A stretch of DNA of 64,000 nt, from the NCBI RefSeq assembly GCF_004795035.1, contig NZ_SSBK01000022.1:58618-122617 (forward strand), given 5' to 3'. Below are positions 1-8,385 of this stretch, piece after piece. The notes beneath the pieces were generated by a model that was not told the DNA's origin, searched no databases, and was given only the letters and a program-made list of their open reading frames with translations. Source of the DNA: Streptomyces sp. A0958 (GTDB lineage Bacteria; Actinomycetota; Actinomycetes; Streptomycetales; Streptomycetaceae). Numbering within the stretch: the stretch's first letter is position 1; each line of letters opens with the position of its first letter. The position numbers and the translations under genes were made by a program.

Positions 1-841
1 CCTCCCCGCGCGCCTGGTCAACTGCGCGCGAGGCGACCTCGGCGAGGTCAACCGGTTTGCGCTCGACGATCTGGTTGTCGCTGCGGGCCAGCAGCAGCAG
101 GCCCTCGACCAGCTGCTCACTGCGCTCGTTGGTGGCCAGCAGGGTCTTGCCGAGCTGCTGGAGCTCGGGCGGCGCCTGCGGATCGGAGAGGTGGACCTCC
201 AGCAGGGTGCGGTTGATCGCGAGCGGGGTGCGCAGCTCGTGCGAGGCGTTCCCCACGAACCGCTGCTGCGCGGTGAAGGCCCGCTCCAGGCGGTCCAGCA
301 TGTCGTCGAAGGTGTCGGACAGCTCCTTGAGCTCGTCGTCCGGGCCGTCCAGCTCGATGCGCCTGGACAGGTCCGTACCGGCCACCCGGCGGGCGATGCG
401 GGTGATCCGGCCCAGTGGCGAGAGCACACGTCCCGCCATCGCGTAACCGAAGGCGAAGGCGATGACGCTCAGACCGACCAGGGCCAGCAGCGACCGGTTG
501 AGCAGCGTGTCGAGTGCCTGCTGCCGCTGGTGGTTGACGCAGGTGTTCATGGCGGCGTTGAAGGTCTCGGCCGACGCCTTCTCCGGCAGGTTGCAGATGT
601 CGCTGGTGACCTGCCCGTTGGCGATCTTGAACGGCAGCTCGCTGCCCACGTGCATGGCCTGCGCGGCCAGCATGTAGATGATCGACAGCAGGAGAATGCC
701 GGCGATCAGGAACATGCCGCCGTACAGCAGGGTGAGCCGTATCCGGATGGTCGGTCGCAGCCAGGGGTACGGGGGCTCCTGCTGTTTGGGCTCCCAGGTG
801 GGTTTGGGGGGCGCCGCCATGGGCGGCGGGACGGTGGGCAC
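1..841 (-). CDS. cutS: CutS-like sensor histidine kinase (3' part missing)
   Basis: Membrane sensor kinase of a two-component system, cut by the window edge so the ATPase domain is mostly absent. Reading the minus strand I see a Pro-rich N-terminus, a first membrane segment (LLYGGMFLIAGILLLSII), an external loop of about 60 residues with two cysteines, a second membrane segment, a HAMP region and an H-box (NASHELRTP) with the phosphoacceptor His codon near nt 240. It starts 6 nt after the stop of the response regulator, so the two are one operon. I chose GTG at 841; an in-frame ATG at 820 is possible. Identity to CutS (SCO5863) rests on the near-certain CutR next door. Confidence 0.88.
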   Translation of the reverse strand, partial: MPTVPPPMAAPPKPTWEPKQQEPPYPWLRPTIRIRLTLLYGGMFLIAGILLLSIIYMLAAQAMHVGSELPFKIANGQVTSDICNLPEKASAETFNAAMNTCVNHQRQQALDTLLNRSLLALVGLSVIAFAFGYAMAGRVLSPLGRITRIARRVAGTDLSRRIELDGPDDELKELSDTFDDMLDRLERAFTAQQRFVGNASHELRTPLAINRTLLEVHLSDPQAPPELQQLGKTLLATNERSEQLVEGLLLLARSDNQIVERKPVDLAEVASRAVDQARGE

Positions 842-846
842 CGGCC

Positions 847-1500
847 TCAGATCCGGTAGCCGGAGCCGGGCACGGTGACGATCACCGGGGGCTCGCCGAG
901 TTTGCGGCGCAGGGTCATGACGGTCACCCGGACGACGTTGGTGAACGGGTCGGTGTTCTCGTCCCAGGCCTTCTCCAGAAGCTGCTCCGCCGAGACGACG
1001 GCGCCCTCGCTGCGCATCAGGACCTCCAGGACGGCGAACTCCTTGGGCGCGAGCTGGACCTCCTGGTCGCCCCGGAACACCTCTCGGCGATTGGGGTCGA
1101 GCTTGATCCCGGCCCGCTCCAGGACCGGCGGCAGGGCGACGGTCGTACGGCGGCCGAGCGCCCGCACCCGGGCGGTCAGCTCGCTGAAGGCGAAGGGCTT
1201 GGGCAGATAGTCGTCGGCGCCCAGCTCAAGCCCTTCCACGCGGTCGCTGACGTCCCCGGAGGCGGTGAGCATGAGCACCCGGGTGGGCATGCCCAGCTCG
1301 ACGATCCGGCGGCACACGTCGTCGCCGTGCACCAGGGGGAGGTCGCGGTCCAGCACCACGACGTCGTAGTCGTTGACCTCGATGCGCTCCACCGCCGCGG
1401 CACCGTCGTACACGACATCGACGGCCATGGCCTCGCGGCGCAATCCGGTGGCCACCGCATCGGCGAGCAGCTGCTCGTCCTCCACGACGAGTACGCGCAC
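847..1500 (-). CDS. cutR: CutR response regulator (OmpR/PhoB family)
   Basis: DNA-binding response regulator of 217 aa. It has an N-terminal receiver domain (VLVVEDEQLLADAV, phosphoacceptor Asp in VVVLDRDLP, conserved Lys in LPKPF) and a C-terminal winged helix ending in VTVPGSGYRI. Length and sequence match the S. lividans/S. coelicolor CutR I recall (SCO5862). GTG at 1500 is preceded by GGAAGGAAG; the reading frame continues upstream without a better start. It is first in an operon with cutS. A direct repeat about 200 bp upstream looks like an OmpR-type binding site and suggests autoregulation. In the family CutRS affects antibiotic production and envelope or secretion stress. Confidence 0.95.
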   Translation of the reverse strand: MRVLVVEDEQLLADAVATGLRREAMAVDVVYDGAAAVERIEVNDYDVVVLDRDLPLVHGDDVCRRIVELGMPTRVLMLTASGDVSDRVEGLELGADDYLPKPFAFSELTARVRALGRRTTVALPPVLERAGIKLDPNRREVFRGDQEVQLAPKEFAVLEVLMRSEGAVVSAEQLLEKAWDENTDPFTNVVRVTVMTLRRKLGEPPVIVTVPGSGYRI

Positions 1501-1701
1501 GGCGCTTCCTTCCTTAGAACTTCGCAAGCGATCTTCACGACGGGGCCTCACGGCGTCCGGAACCGACCGGCCGCCCGTGCCGCGGGCGTGCCCCGGCACG
1601 CCCCGTGCGGCTCCATCCTGCCCGCAACGCGTATAAACCGGCGGTAAGACGGTGCGGTCCGACCTGCGGCTTCGAGGAAACGACGGGAAATTTGGGCCAG
1701 T

Positions 1702-1719
1702 TGAGGTTTCTCTGAGGTT
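1702..1719 (-). promoter_or_regulatory. Candidate CutR-binding direct repeat
   Basis: On the plus strand TGAGGTT is repeated perfectly at 1702-1708 and 1713-1719 (AACCTCA twice on the coding strand of cutR). The 11-bp period is one helical turn, as expected for a tandem OmpR-family dimer. It lies in the 382-bp gap between cutR and the small gene at 1883; otherwise that gap shows only presumed divergent promoters. Confidence 0.45.
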
Positions 1720-1882
1720 CGAGTGGGGGAGGACGCATTCACACCCCGCGATCACGTCTTCTATGTGGCGTGCCACAGGCCCCTCCGTCCCCGGAGAGTG
1801 CGTGATCACCCGCCCTACCGCCTCGGCGGAGGGAAATCCGGGCACACCCCCGTGCCACCGACCCACGATGAGGGGGCGCTTC

Positions 1883-2059
1883 ATGGACGCTTTCACCGCA
1901 GGTCTGCTGCAACGCATCAGGACCACCGAGTCCGATCTCACGAAAGCACGCGAGACGGGCGACGATTTCCTCGCGGACGTCGAGCAGAGCGAGCTCGACG
2001 ACCTTCATCGCCTCGCCGCCGAGCACGGTGTGCGGATCAGCACGGCGACGAACGCCTGA
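1883..2059 (+). CDS. Small conserved hypothetical protein, 58 aa
   Basis: Small soluble, acidic, helical protein (starts MDAFTAGLLQRIRTT) with no recognisable catalytic motif. ATG at 1883 follows a GAGGGGG ribosome-binding site; the longer open frame upstream has no better signal. It is divergent from cutRS and followed by a strong hairpin at 2069-2111. An equivalent small protein sits beside cutR in S. coelicolor as I recall. Function unknown. Confidence 0.7.
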   Translation: MDAFTAGLLQRIRTTESDLTKARETGDDFLADVEQSELDDLHRLAAEHGVRISTATNA

Positions 2060-2068
2060 ACCGGTGCG

Positions 2069-2111
2069 AGAGGGCCCCGCGGCTGCCTTACGGCGGCCAC
2101 GGGGCCCTCTT
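2069..2111. terminator. Bidirectional hairpin terminator
   Basis: GAGGGCCCCG (2070-2079) pairs with CGGGGCCCTC (2100-2109), with further pairing inside the loop. It lies between the convergent small gene and the inositol-phosphatase gene and could end both transcripts. Confidence 0.75.
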
Positions 2112-2161
2112 CGTGCCCGGACCCGCCAGGAGGCGTCCAGGGGCTCCTGGCGGGTCGGGGT

Positions 2162-2989
2162 TCAGTCGTGCCAGGCGCCCAGCTCCTCCAGGAGGGCCTG
2201 GAGGGGTTCGAAGACGGCCGGGGACGCGGCCACCGTCAGGTCCCCGTCGGCGGGCCGGCCCGGGCGTCCGCCGGTCAGGGCGCCCGCCTCCCGGGCGATG
2301 AGGTCGCCGGCGGCCAGGTCCCACGGGTGCAGGCCGCGCTCGTAGTAGCCGTCGAGCCGGCCCGCCGCCACGTCGCAGAGGTCGATCGCGGCCGAGCCGC
2401 CGCGCCGGATGTCCCGCAGCCTGGGGATCAGCTCGCGCGCCACCTCCGCCTGGTGCTTCCGGACGTCGGCGACGTAGTTGAAGCCCGTGGACACGAGTGC
2501 CTCGTCGAGCGGTGCGGCGGGGCGGCAGTGCAGCTTGACGCCGTCGTCCCCGGACATCCCACCGGTGACGTACGCGCCGCCGCCGCGGACCGCGTAGTAC
2601 GTCTCCCCGCGCATCGGGACCTCCACCACCCCGGCAACCCTCTCGCCGTGCAGTTCCACACCGATGGAGACGGCCCAGGTCGGCAGCCCGTAGAGGTAGT
2701 TCACCGTGCCGTCGAGCGGGTCGATCACCCAGCGCACGCCGCTCTTGCCCTCGGCGGTCGCGCCCTCCTCGCCGAGGAAGCCGTCGTAGGGGCGGCGCTC
2801 GGCCAGGTATCCGGTGATCAGCTTCTCGGCGGCGATGTCCATCTCGGTGACGACGTCCACCGGGCTGGATTTGGTCGCAGCCACGCCCAGGTGGGCGGGG
2901 CGCCCGTCGCGCAGCAGCCGGCCGGCGAGCTCCGCGGCTTCCATGGCGAGATCGAGCAGTGAGTACGACACGTCGAGGGGGTCGGTCAC
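2162..2989 (-). CDS. Inositol monophosphatase family phosphatase
   Basis: Mg-dependent phosphatase of the FIG superfamily, 275 aa. The metal-binding signature is intact: EEGA near residue 70, DPLDGT (VIDPLDGTVNYLYGLP) and the C-terminal WDLAAG motif. Likely substrates are inositol phosphates or similar sugar phosphates; the sequence does not decide which. I chose GTG at 2989 because GGGAG precedes it; a GTG at 3028 would add 13 residues but has no ribosome-binding site. It starts about 40 nt after the ferrochelatase stop, so the pair is probably cotranscribed. Confidence 0.88.
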   Translation of the reverse strand: MTDPLDVSYSLLDLAMEAAELAGRLLRDGRPAHLGVAATKSSPVDVVTEMDIAAEKLITGYLAERRPYDGFLGEEGATAEGKSGVRWVIDPLDGTVNYLYGLPTWAVSIGVELHGERVAGVVEVPMRGETYYAVRGGGAYVTGGMSGDDGVKLHCRPAAPLDEALVSTGFNYVADVRKHQAEVARELIPRLRDIRRGGSAAIDLCDVAAGRLDGYYERGLHPWDLAAGDLIAREAGALTGGRPGRPADGDLTVAASPAVFEPLQALLEELGAWHD

Positions 2990-3031
2990 GGCGCTCCCAA
3001 AGGGGTGAGAAGGGCGGGGGTCGGTCACGTG

Positions 3032-4159
3032 CTACGCGTAGGGGCTGTCGGCGCCCGCGGCTGCGGGCTTGGGCGCCCGGGCCGGGCAGCAGCCCACCGG
3101 GCACAGGTCGTGGCTCGCGCCGAGCGTCCCGAGCGCGCACCGCTGCGGCGGGCGGCCCTGTTCGGTGGCGGCCCGTTCGAGGACGAGGTCGCGCACGGCC
3201 GCGGCGAACCTCAAGTCGGCGCCGACCGTCGCGGACCGGCGCACCGGCAGGCCCAGCTCGGCGGCCTTCGCGGTGGCCTCGGTATCGAGGTCGTACAGGA
3301 CCTCCATGTGGTCCGAGACGAAGCCGATGGGCGCCATCACCACGGCGGGGACGCCCTCGCCGTGGAGCGATTCGAGGTGGTCGCAGATGTCGGGTTCCAG
3401 CCAGGGGATGTGCGGGGCCCCGCTGCGCGACTGGTAGACGAGCTGCCAGGGGTACGCCACACCGGTGCGCTCGCGCACCGCGTCGACGATCAGGCGGGCG
3501 ACGTCCAGGTGCTCGGCGACATAGGCGCCGCCGTCGCCGTGCGCCTCCGCGGGTCCGGAGGTGTCGGCCGCCGAGAGGGGGATGGAGTGCGTGGTGAAGG
3601 CCAGGTGCGCCCCCGTACGCACGTCGTCGGGCAGGTCCGCCAGCGAGGAGAGGACGCCCTCCACCATGGGCTCGACGAAGCCGGGGTGGTTGAAGTAGTG
3701 GCGCAGTTTGTCCACGCGCGGCACGGGAAGACCCTCGGCCTCCAGGGCGGCCAGTGACTCCGCGAGGTTCTCGCGGTACTGCCGGCAGCCGGAGTACGAG
3801 GCGTAGGCGCTGGTCGCGAGGACGGCGATGCGGCGGTGGCCGTCGGTGACCATCTCGCGCAGCGTGTCGGTGAGGTAGGGGGCCCAGTTGCGGTTGCCCC
3901 AGTACACCGGCAGGTCCAGCCCGTGCTCGGAGAAGTCCTTGCGCAGCGCGTCGAGCAGGGCCCTGTTCTGGCCGTTGATCGGGCTGACGCCCCCGAACAG
4001 GAAGTAGTGCTTGCCGACCTCCTTGAGCCGCTCCTCGGGGATTCCCCGGCCGCGGGTCACGTTCGCGAGGAACGGAACCACGTCGTCCGGGCCTTCGGGG
4101 CCACCGAAGGAGAGCAGCAGCAGGGCGTCGTAGGGGGCGGGATCGCGCAGATCGGACAT
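3032..4159 (-). CDS. hemH: Coproporphyrin III ferrochelatase
   Basis: Inserts ferrous iron into coproporphyrin III, the penultimate step of the actinobacterial coproporphyrin-dependent haem pathway (also named cpfC). The 375-aa protein has the family N-terminus (LLLLSFGGPEGPDDVVPFL) and a hydrophobic core typical of a peripheral membrane enzyme. Cysteines in SGCRQYRE mid-protein and in CPVGCC near the C-terminus fit the [2Fe-2S] ligand pattern known from actinobacterial ferrochelatases. ATG at 4159 has AGGA upstream; an open frame extends further but has no better start. Divergent from the oxidase gene at 4370. Confidence 0.95.
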   Translation of the reverse strand: MSDLRDPAPYDALLLLSFGGPEGPDDVVPFLANVTRGRGIPEERLKEVGKHYFLFGGVSPINGQNRALLDALRKDFSEHGLDLPVYWGNRNWAPYLTDTLREMVTDGHRRIAVLATSAYASYSGCRQYRENLAESLAALEAEGLPVPRVDKLRHYFNHPGFVEPMVEGVLSSLADLPDDVRTGAHLAFTTHSIPLSAADTSGPAEAHGDGGAYVAEHLDVARLIVDAVRERTGVAYPWQLVYQSRSGAPHIPWLEPDICDHLESLHGEGVPAVVMAPIGFVSDHMEVLYDLDTEATAKAAELGLPVRRSATVGADLRFAAAVRDLVLERAATEQGRPPQRCALGTLGASHDLCPVGCCPARAPKPAAAGADSPYA

Positions 4160-4369
4160 GACATCGATCCTGCCACCCGCGCCGGCCGCCGGTCCCACCG
4201 ACATCCGGACCGAGGGCACCCGGCCGGGCCGCGCACGGCCTGTGGCGGCTGCCGGTGGTGTGTACGGGGGCCGTGAGTATGATCCCCCTCCAACCGGCCG
4301 GTAACCCGTCGTTCCGTCCGGGGGCACCACCGGCCCTGGGGCCGGTTCCTAGGGAAGGGCGCGGGGAAG

Positions 4370-5692
4370 ATGACCGAGACCTACGCACGGACGGCGACGA
4401 GCCCGTGGCGCAACTGGGCGGGGAACGTCACCGCCCGCCCGGCCCGGACCGTGTCCCCCGCGTCCGTGGACGAACTGGCCGAGGCGCTGCGCAGGGCGTC
4501 CGAGGACGGGCTGCGGGTGAAGCCGGCCGGTACCGGGCACTCCTTCACCGCGACCGCGGCCACCGACGGGCTGCTGATCCGGCCCGATCTGCTGACGGGC
4601 ATCCGCGAAATCGACCGCACGGCGATGACGGTGACGGTCGAGGCCGGTACCCCGCTGAAGCGGCTCAACACCGCGCTGGCCCTCGAGGGCCTCTCGCTCA
4701 CCAACATGGGCGACATCATGGAGCAGACGGTCGCCGGGGCCACCTCCACCGGCACGCACGGCACCGGCCGCGACTCGGCGTCCATATCGGCGCAGATACG
4801 CGCCCTGGAGCTGGTCACCGCGGACGGCAGGGTCCTGACCTGTTCCAAGACCGAGAACCCCGATGTGTTCGCGGTCGCCCGGATCGGGCTCGGCGCGCTG
4901 GGCGTCATCACCGCGATCACCTTCGCCGTGGAGCCGGTCTTCCTGCTGACCGCCCGCGAGGAGCCGATGCCCTTCGACAAGGTCACGGCGGACTTCGATC
5001 AGCTGGTGGCCGAGAACGAGCACTTCGAGTTCTACTGGTTCCCGCACACCGGGAACTGCAACACCAAGCGCAACAACCGGAGCGCGGGCCCCGCGGCCCC
5101 GCCCGGAAAGGTCAGCGGCTGGATCGAGGACGAGCTGCTGTCCAACGGCGTCTTCCAGGTGGCGTGCTCGCTCGGCCGGGCGGTGCCCGCCACGATCCCC
5201 TCGATCGCCAAGCTCTCCAGCCGGGCGCTGTCCGCGCGTACGTACACCGACATCCCGTACAAGGTGTTCACCAGCCCCCGCCGGGTGCGGTTCGTGGAGA
5301 TGGAGTACGCGCTGCCGCGCGAGGCCGCCGTCGAGGCGCTGCGTGAGGTCCGGGCGATGGTCGACCGCTCGCCGCTGCGGGTCGGCTTCCCCGTGGAGGT
5401 GCGGACCGCCCCGGCCGACGACATCGCGCTCTCCACGGCCTCGGGCCGGGAGAGCGCGTACATCGCCGTCCATCTGTACCGGGGCACGCCCTACCAGGCG
5501 TACTTCACGGCGGTCGAGCGGATCATGACCGCGCACGGCGGCCGCCCGCACTGGGGCAAGATCAACACCCGCGACGCCGCGTACCTCTCCGGGGTGTACC
5601 CGCGCTTCGGCGAGTTCACCGCCGTACGGGACCGGCTGGACCCGGACCGCCTGTTCGCCAACGACTACCTGCGCCGGGTCCTGGGCGACTGA
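4370..5692 (+). CDS. FAD-dependent aldonolactone oxidase (D-arabinono-1,4-lactone oxidase family)
   Basis: Flavoprotein of the vanillyl-alcohol-oxidase fold, 440 aa. The N-terminal FAD domain carries GTGHSF with His57, which is the covalent flavin site in relatives such as alditol oxidase, followed by the G-rich stretch GATSTGTHGTG. The C-terminal ALO domain contains the HWGK motif (PHWGKINT), typical of sugar-lactone oxidoreductases. It probably oxidises a sugar alcohol or aldonolactone; the physiological substrate cannot be read from the sequence. ATG at 4370 follows GGGGAAG. Monocistronic, convergent with the membrane-protein gene. Confidence 0.9.
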   Translation: MTETYARTATSPWRNWAGNVTARPARTVSPASVDELAEALRRASEDGLRVKPAGTGHSFTATAATDGLLIRPDLLTGIREIDRTAMTVTVEAGTPLKRLNTALALEGLSLTNMGDIMEQTVAGATSTGTHGTGRDSASISAQIRALELVTADGRVLTCSKTENPDVFAVARIGLGALGVITAITFAVEPVFLLTAREEPMPFDKVTADFDQLVAENEHFEFYWFPHTGNCNTKRNNRSAGPAAPPGKVSGWIEDELLSNGVFQVACSLGRAVPATIPSIAKLSSRALSARTYTDIPYKVFTSPRRVRFVEMEYALPREAAVEALREVRAMVDRSPLRVGFPVEVRTAPADDIALSTASGRESAYIAVHLYRGTPYQAYFTAVERIMTAHGGRPHWGKINTRDAAYLSGVYPRFGEFTAVRDRLDPDRLFANDYLRRVLGD

Positions 5693-5704
5693 CCCGGGCG
5701 GGGC

Positions 5705-6730
5705 TCACTCCCCCGTGTCGGTGCCGGCCGGTGCGGGCGCGCCGTCCGTGGCCGTCGGGTCGGGGGTCGTGCCCTGCCCGTCGTCCGTGGTGCCCGGGGT
5801 GGGCGTGGGCGCCGGCTCGACGTCGTCGCCCGCCGGGTCCGACGCGGTGGGTGTGGGCGTCGGTCCCTGCGGGGAGCTGGCGCTCCGCCCCGGCTGCGGG
5901 CCGGTGCTGCCGGACTCGCCCTGGCCGCCGGTGCCGGGGGTCGCCGTGTCGTCGTCCTGCCCGCCCGGAGCCGTGGCGTCCTCGTCCGGGTCCGTGCTGC
6001 CCGAGGGGGCGGGAGTGGCCGGGCCCGTACCGTGCTCGCCGCGCACGACGGAGCCGACGGTCGTGCCCCGGCCGCCGCTCAGGTCGTTGCCGGAGATCAG
6101 CTCGAACGTGGTGATGCCGGCCATCGAGACCACGAACACCACCGCGGCGCCGATCGCCGAGCGCTTCCAGCCGCGCAGCCGGGTGCCGTGCGTGGTCGCC
6201 TCCGAGAACTCCTCGTCGGTCCCGGGGGCGGCCGGCACCTGGCGCAGCACGGTGGTGGCGTCCTGTGCCGGGAGAACGACCGTGCCGTCCGCGTCGACGC
6301 GGCGCAGGACGGCCGTCCCGTCGGCGTCCACACGGCGCAGGACGGTCGTCTCGTCCGTCTCCACACGGTGCAGGACCCTGGTGGCGTCGTCCAGAGCTGT
6401 CATGAGCACGGTCTCGTCCGCCGCCGGCGCACCGTCGGCCGTCCGAGTCCGGCGGGTGTGGACCGTCACCTCGCGGCCCGGGTGCTTCACCTGAACGGTG
6501 ACCTCGCGTATCTGCTCACCCGTACGGCGGAAGAAGTGCTGGAAGACCGAGCCGCCGCAGGTGGCCACGATGCTCATGACGCCGGCCCCGGCGATGGTTC
6601 CGTACACGCCCAGCTGGGAAGCCGCCACGGCCGCCGCCACCGCCGCGACCGCACTGCCCGCGACCTGGGGCAGGCTCAGATCGATCCGCCTTTCCTTGGG
6701 TTCTGTGTCACTTTCCGGCTTCTGCACCAT
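5705..6730 (-). CDS. Membrane protein with VLRRVDADGT repeats and Pro/Thr-rich tail
   Basis: Hypothetical 341-aa protein. An N-terminal Ala/Gly-rich hydrophobic segment (residues about 20-60) is followed by a soluble stretch with short repeats (TTVLRRVDADG, TAVLRRVDADG, TVVLPAQDA, TTVLRQV), then one clear membrane helix (AIGAAVVFVVSMAGITTFELI) and an unstructured acidic Pro/Thr/Gly-rich tail of about 130 residues, probably outside the cell. ATG at 6730 has AAGGG upstream; TTG or GTG starts 12-13 codons earlier are weaker. Function unknown. Confidence 0.8.
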   Translation of the reverse strand: MVQKPESDTEPKERRIDLSLPQVAGSAVAAVAAAVAASQLGVYGTIAGAGVMSIVATCGGSVFQHFFRRTGEQIREVTVQVKHPGREVTVHTRRTRTADGAPAADETVLMTALDDATRVLHRVETDETTVLRRVDADGTAVLRRVDADGTVVLPAQDATTVLRQVPAAPGTDEEFSEATTHGTRLRGWKRSAIGAAVVFVVSMAGITTFELISGNDLSGGRGTTVGSVVRGEHGTGPATPAPSGSTDPDEDATAPGGQDDDTATPGTGGQGESGSTGPQPGRSASSPQGPTPTPTASDPAGDDVEPAPTPTPGTTDDGQGTTPDPTATDGAPAPAGTDTGE

Positions 6731-7225
6731 TTCCAGCCCTTGATTGACATCGCTCCCACCATGCACCAACTAGGGACATGCGAACGAAGCCGAAAGTTCC
6801 GGTTGCAAGGATTGTGTGAAGCACGACACGGATCATGGGCAATCGACGTCCGGACGGGTAGGTCAACTCCCGCACCCGAGGAGAACTTCGACGGCGTGGC
6901 GGTCCACCCACATGGCCCGAATGGAGTACTGTGGCGAGCCCTGGGGCCGGACTCCCACGTGGGTGTCCGGAACCTTCGGGAGGGGGCCGAAGGAGGCACT
7001 CGATCCGGCGGCGCACGGCATCACGCGGCGGCCAGCTACACGGAGTGACCATCGGTCACTTTGCGTTGCGCAAGGGCCACCGTGTCATACCGGCGAGCAA
7101 GGGCTCACGCCCGACACGCCGGGCAACACGGCAATGTTGTGGCAGGCTGCACCCGGGCAGGCCACACTCGACTAGCGGAAGCAGCGACGCACGTGACGTC
7201 GGCAGGCACCACCCGGGAGGTCCCC
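6731..7225. other. Divergent intergenic region upstream of sepH
   Basis: 495 bp without a gene. It must hold the promoters of sepH and of the divergent membrane gene. Two dyads stand out: an imperfect 24-nt palindrome at 6947-6970 (CCGGAC and GTCCGG arms around CCCACGTGGG), and a perfect AGTGACC-ATC-GGTCACT dyad at 7044-7060. Confidence 0.6.
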
Positions 7226-8284
7226 ATGCCCGAACTGCGTGTCGTGGCCGTCTCCAACGACGGCACACGACTGGTGCTCAAGGCTGCGGACAGCACGGAG
7301 TACACGCTTCCGATCGACGAGCGGCTGCGAGCCGCCGTGCGCAACGACCGCGCCCGGCTCGGCCAGATCGAGATCGAGGTGGAGAGCCACCTCCGCCCCC
7401 GCGACATCCAGGCCCGGATACGAGCCGGCGCCTCCGCCGAGGAGGTCGCCCAGTTCGCCGGGATTCCCGTCGACCGTGTCCGCCGCTTCGAGGGCCCCGT
7501 GCTCGCGGAGCGAGCCTTCATGGCCGAGCGGGCCCGGAAGACTCCTGTGCGCCGTCCCGGCGAGAACACCGGCCCCCAGCTCGGCGAGGCGGTGCAGGAG
7601 CGACTGCTGCTGCGCGGCGCCGACAAGGAAACCGTCCAGTGGGACTCCTGGCGCCGCGACGACGGCACCTGGGAGGTCCTCCTGGTGTACCGGGTCGCCG
7701 GTGAGCCGCACTCCGCGAGCTGGACGTACGACCCGCCGCGCCGGCTGGTCCAGGCCGTCGACGACGAGGCGCGTTCGCTGATCGGCGAGACGGACGAGGT
7801 CGCGGCGCCCGAGCCCAGCTTCCCGTTCGTCCCCCGGATCGCCCGGCTGCCGCGCGACCGACCGCTGGACCGCGCGCTGGACCGGCAGATCGAGCGCCCG
7901 GCCCCGCCGCCGCCCCCGGAACCGGAGGAGCGCATCGGCGGGGTGACGGCGAGCGAGCGCGATTCGCTCACCAGCCTGCTGGAGGCGGTGCCGAGCTTCC
8001 GCGGCGACATGGTCGTACCGGAACGCCCGTCGCCGCCCGAGCCCCCGGCCATCGAGCCGGCGGTGCAGGAGCCGGAGGCCGAGGAGCCGCCGGCCGCCTC
8101 GGCGGGCGCGGGCTCCGCGTACGCGGACGTCCTTATGCCGCGCGCGGTCGCCGGCCACCGCGACCGGCTGACCGGGACGACGGACCGGCAGGCGGAGGCG
8201 GACGGGGTCCGGCCGGGGCGCCGGGCGGCGGTGCCGAGCTGGGACGAGATCGTCTTCGGCACGCGCCGCAAGAAGCAGGACTGA
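7226..8284 (+). CDS. sepH: Septation protein SepH
   Basis: Actinobacterial FtsZ-binding protein that promotes Z-ring assembly during growth and sporulation (SCO5855 in S. coelicolor). The N-terminal DUF3071 domain (MPELRVVAVSNDGTRLVLKA, residues 1 to about 180) contains a helix-turn-helix-like section (SAEEVAQFAGIPVDRVRRFEG). A Pro/Glu-rich linker follows, with a basic tail (FGTRRKKQD). ATG at 7226 follows GGGAGG; the longer open frame upstream is not supported. The 352-aa length fits the family. A pair of strong hairpins follows the stop codon. Confidence 0.95.
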   Translation: MPELRVVAVSNDGTRLVLKAADSTEYTLPIDERLRAAVRNDRARLGQIEIEVESHLRPRDIQARIRAGASAEEVAQFAGIPVDRVRRFEGPVLAERAFMAERARKTPVRRPGENTGPQLGEAVQERLLLRGADKETVQWDSWRRDDGTWEVLLVYRVAGEPHSASWTYDPPRRLVQAVDDEARSLIGETDEVAAPEPSFPFVPRIARLPRDRPLDRALDRQIERPAPPPPPEPEERIGGVTASERDSLTSLLEAVPSFRGDMVVPERPSPPEPPAIEPAVQEPEAEEPPAASAGAGSAYADVLMPRAVAGHRDRLTGTTDRQAEADGVRPGRRAAVPSWDEIVFGTRRKKQD

Positions 8285-8303
8285 GAAGGCCGGACGGTAT
8301 GAC

Positions 8304-8335
8304 GGGGGCCCTTGCGCAGCGGCGTAAGGGCCCCC
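8304..8335. terminator. Hairpin terminator downstream of sepH
   Basis: GGGGGCCCTT at 8304-8313 pairs with AAGGGCCCCC at 8326-8335. It lies 20 bp past the sepH stop and between convergent genes. Confidence 0.8.
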
Positions 8336-8340
8336 GTGCG

Positions 8341-8372
8341 CAGTACCGGCGCGACCGGCCGCGCCGGTACTG
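8341..8372. terminator. Second hairpin, 13-bp perfect arms
   Basis: CAGTACCGGCGCG (8341-8353) and CGCGCCGGTACTG (8360-8372) are perfect inverted repeats around a 6-nt loop. With the hairpin just before it this forms a tandem terminator that would stop transcription from both sides. Confidence 0.75.
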
Positions 8373-8385
8373 CGGCGAGGTCCCC

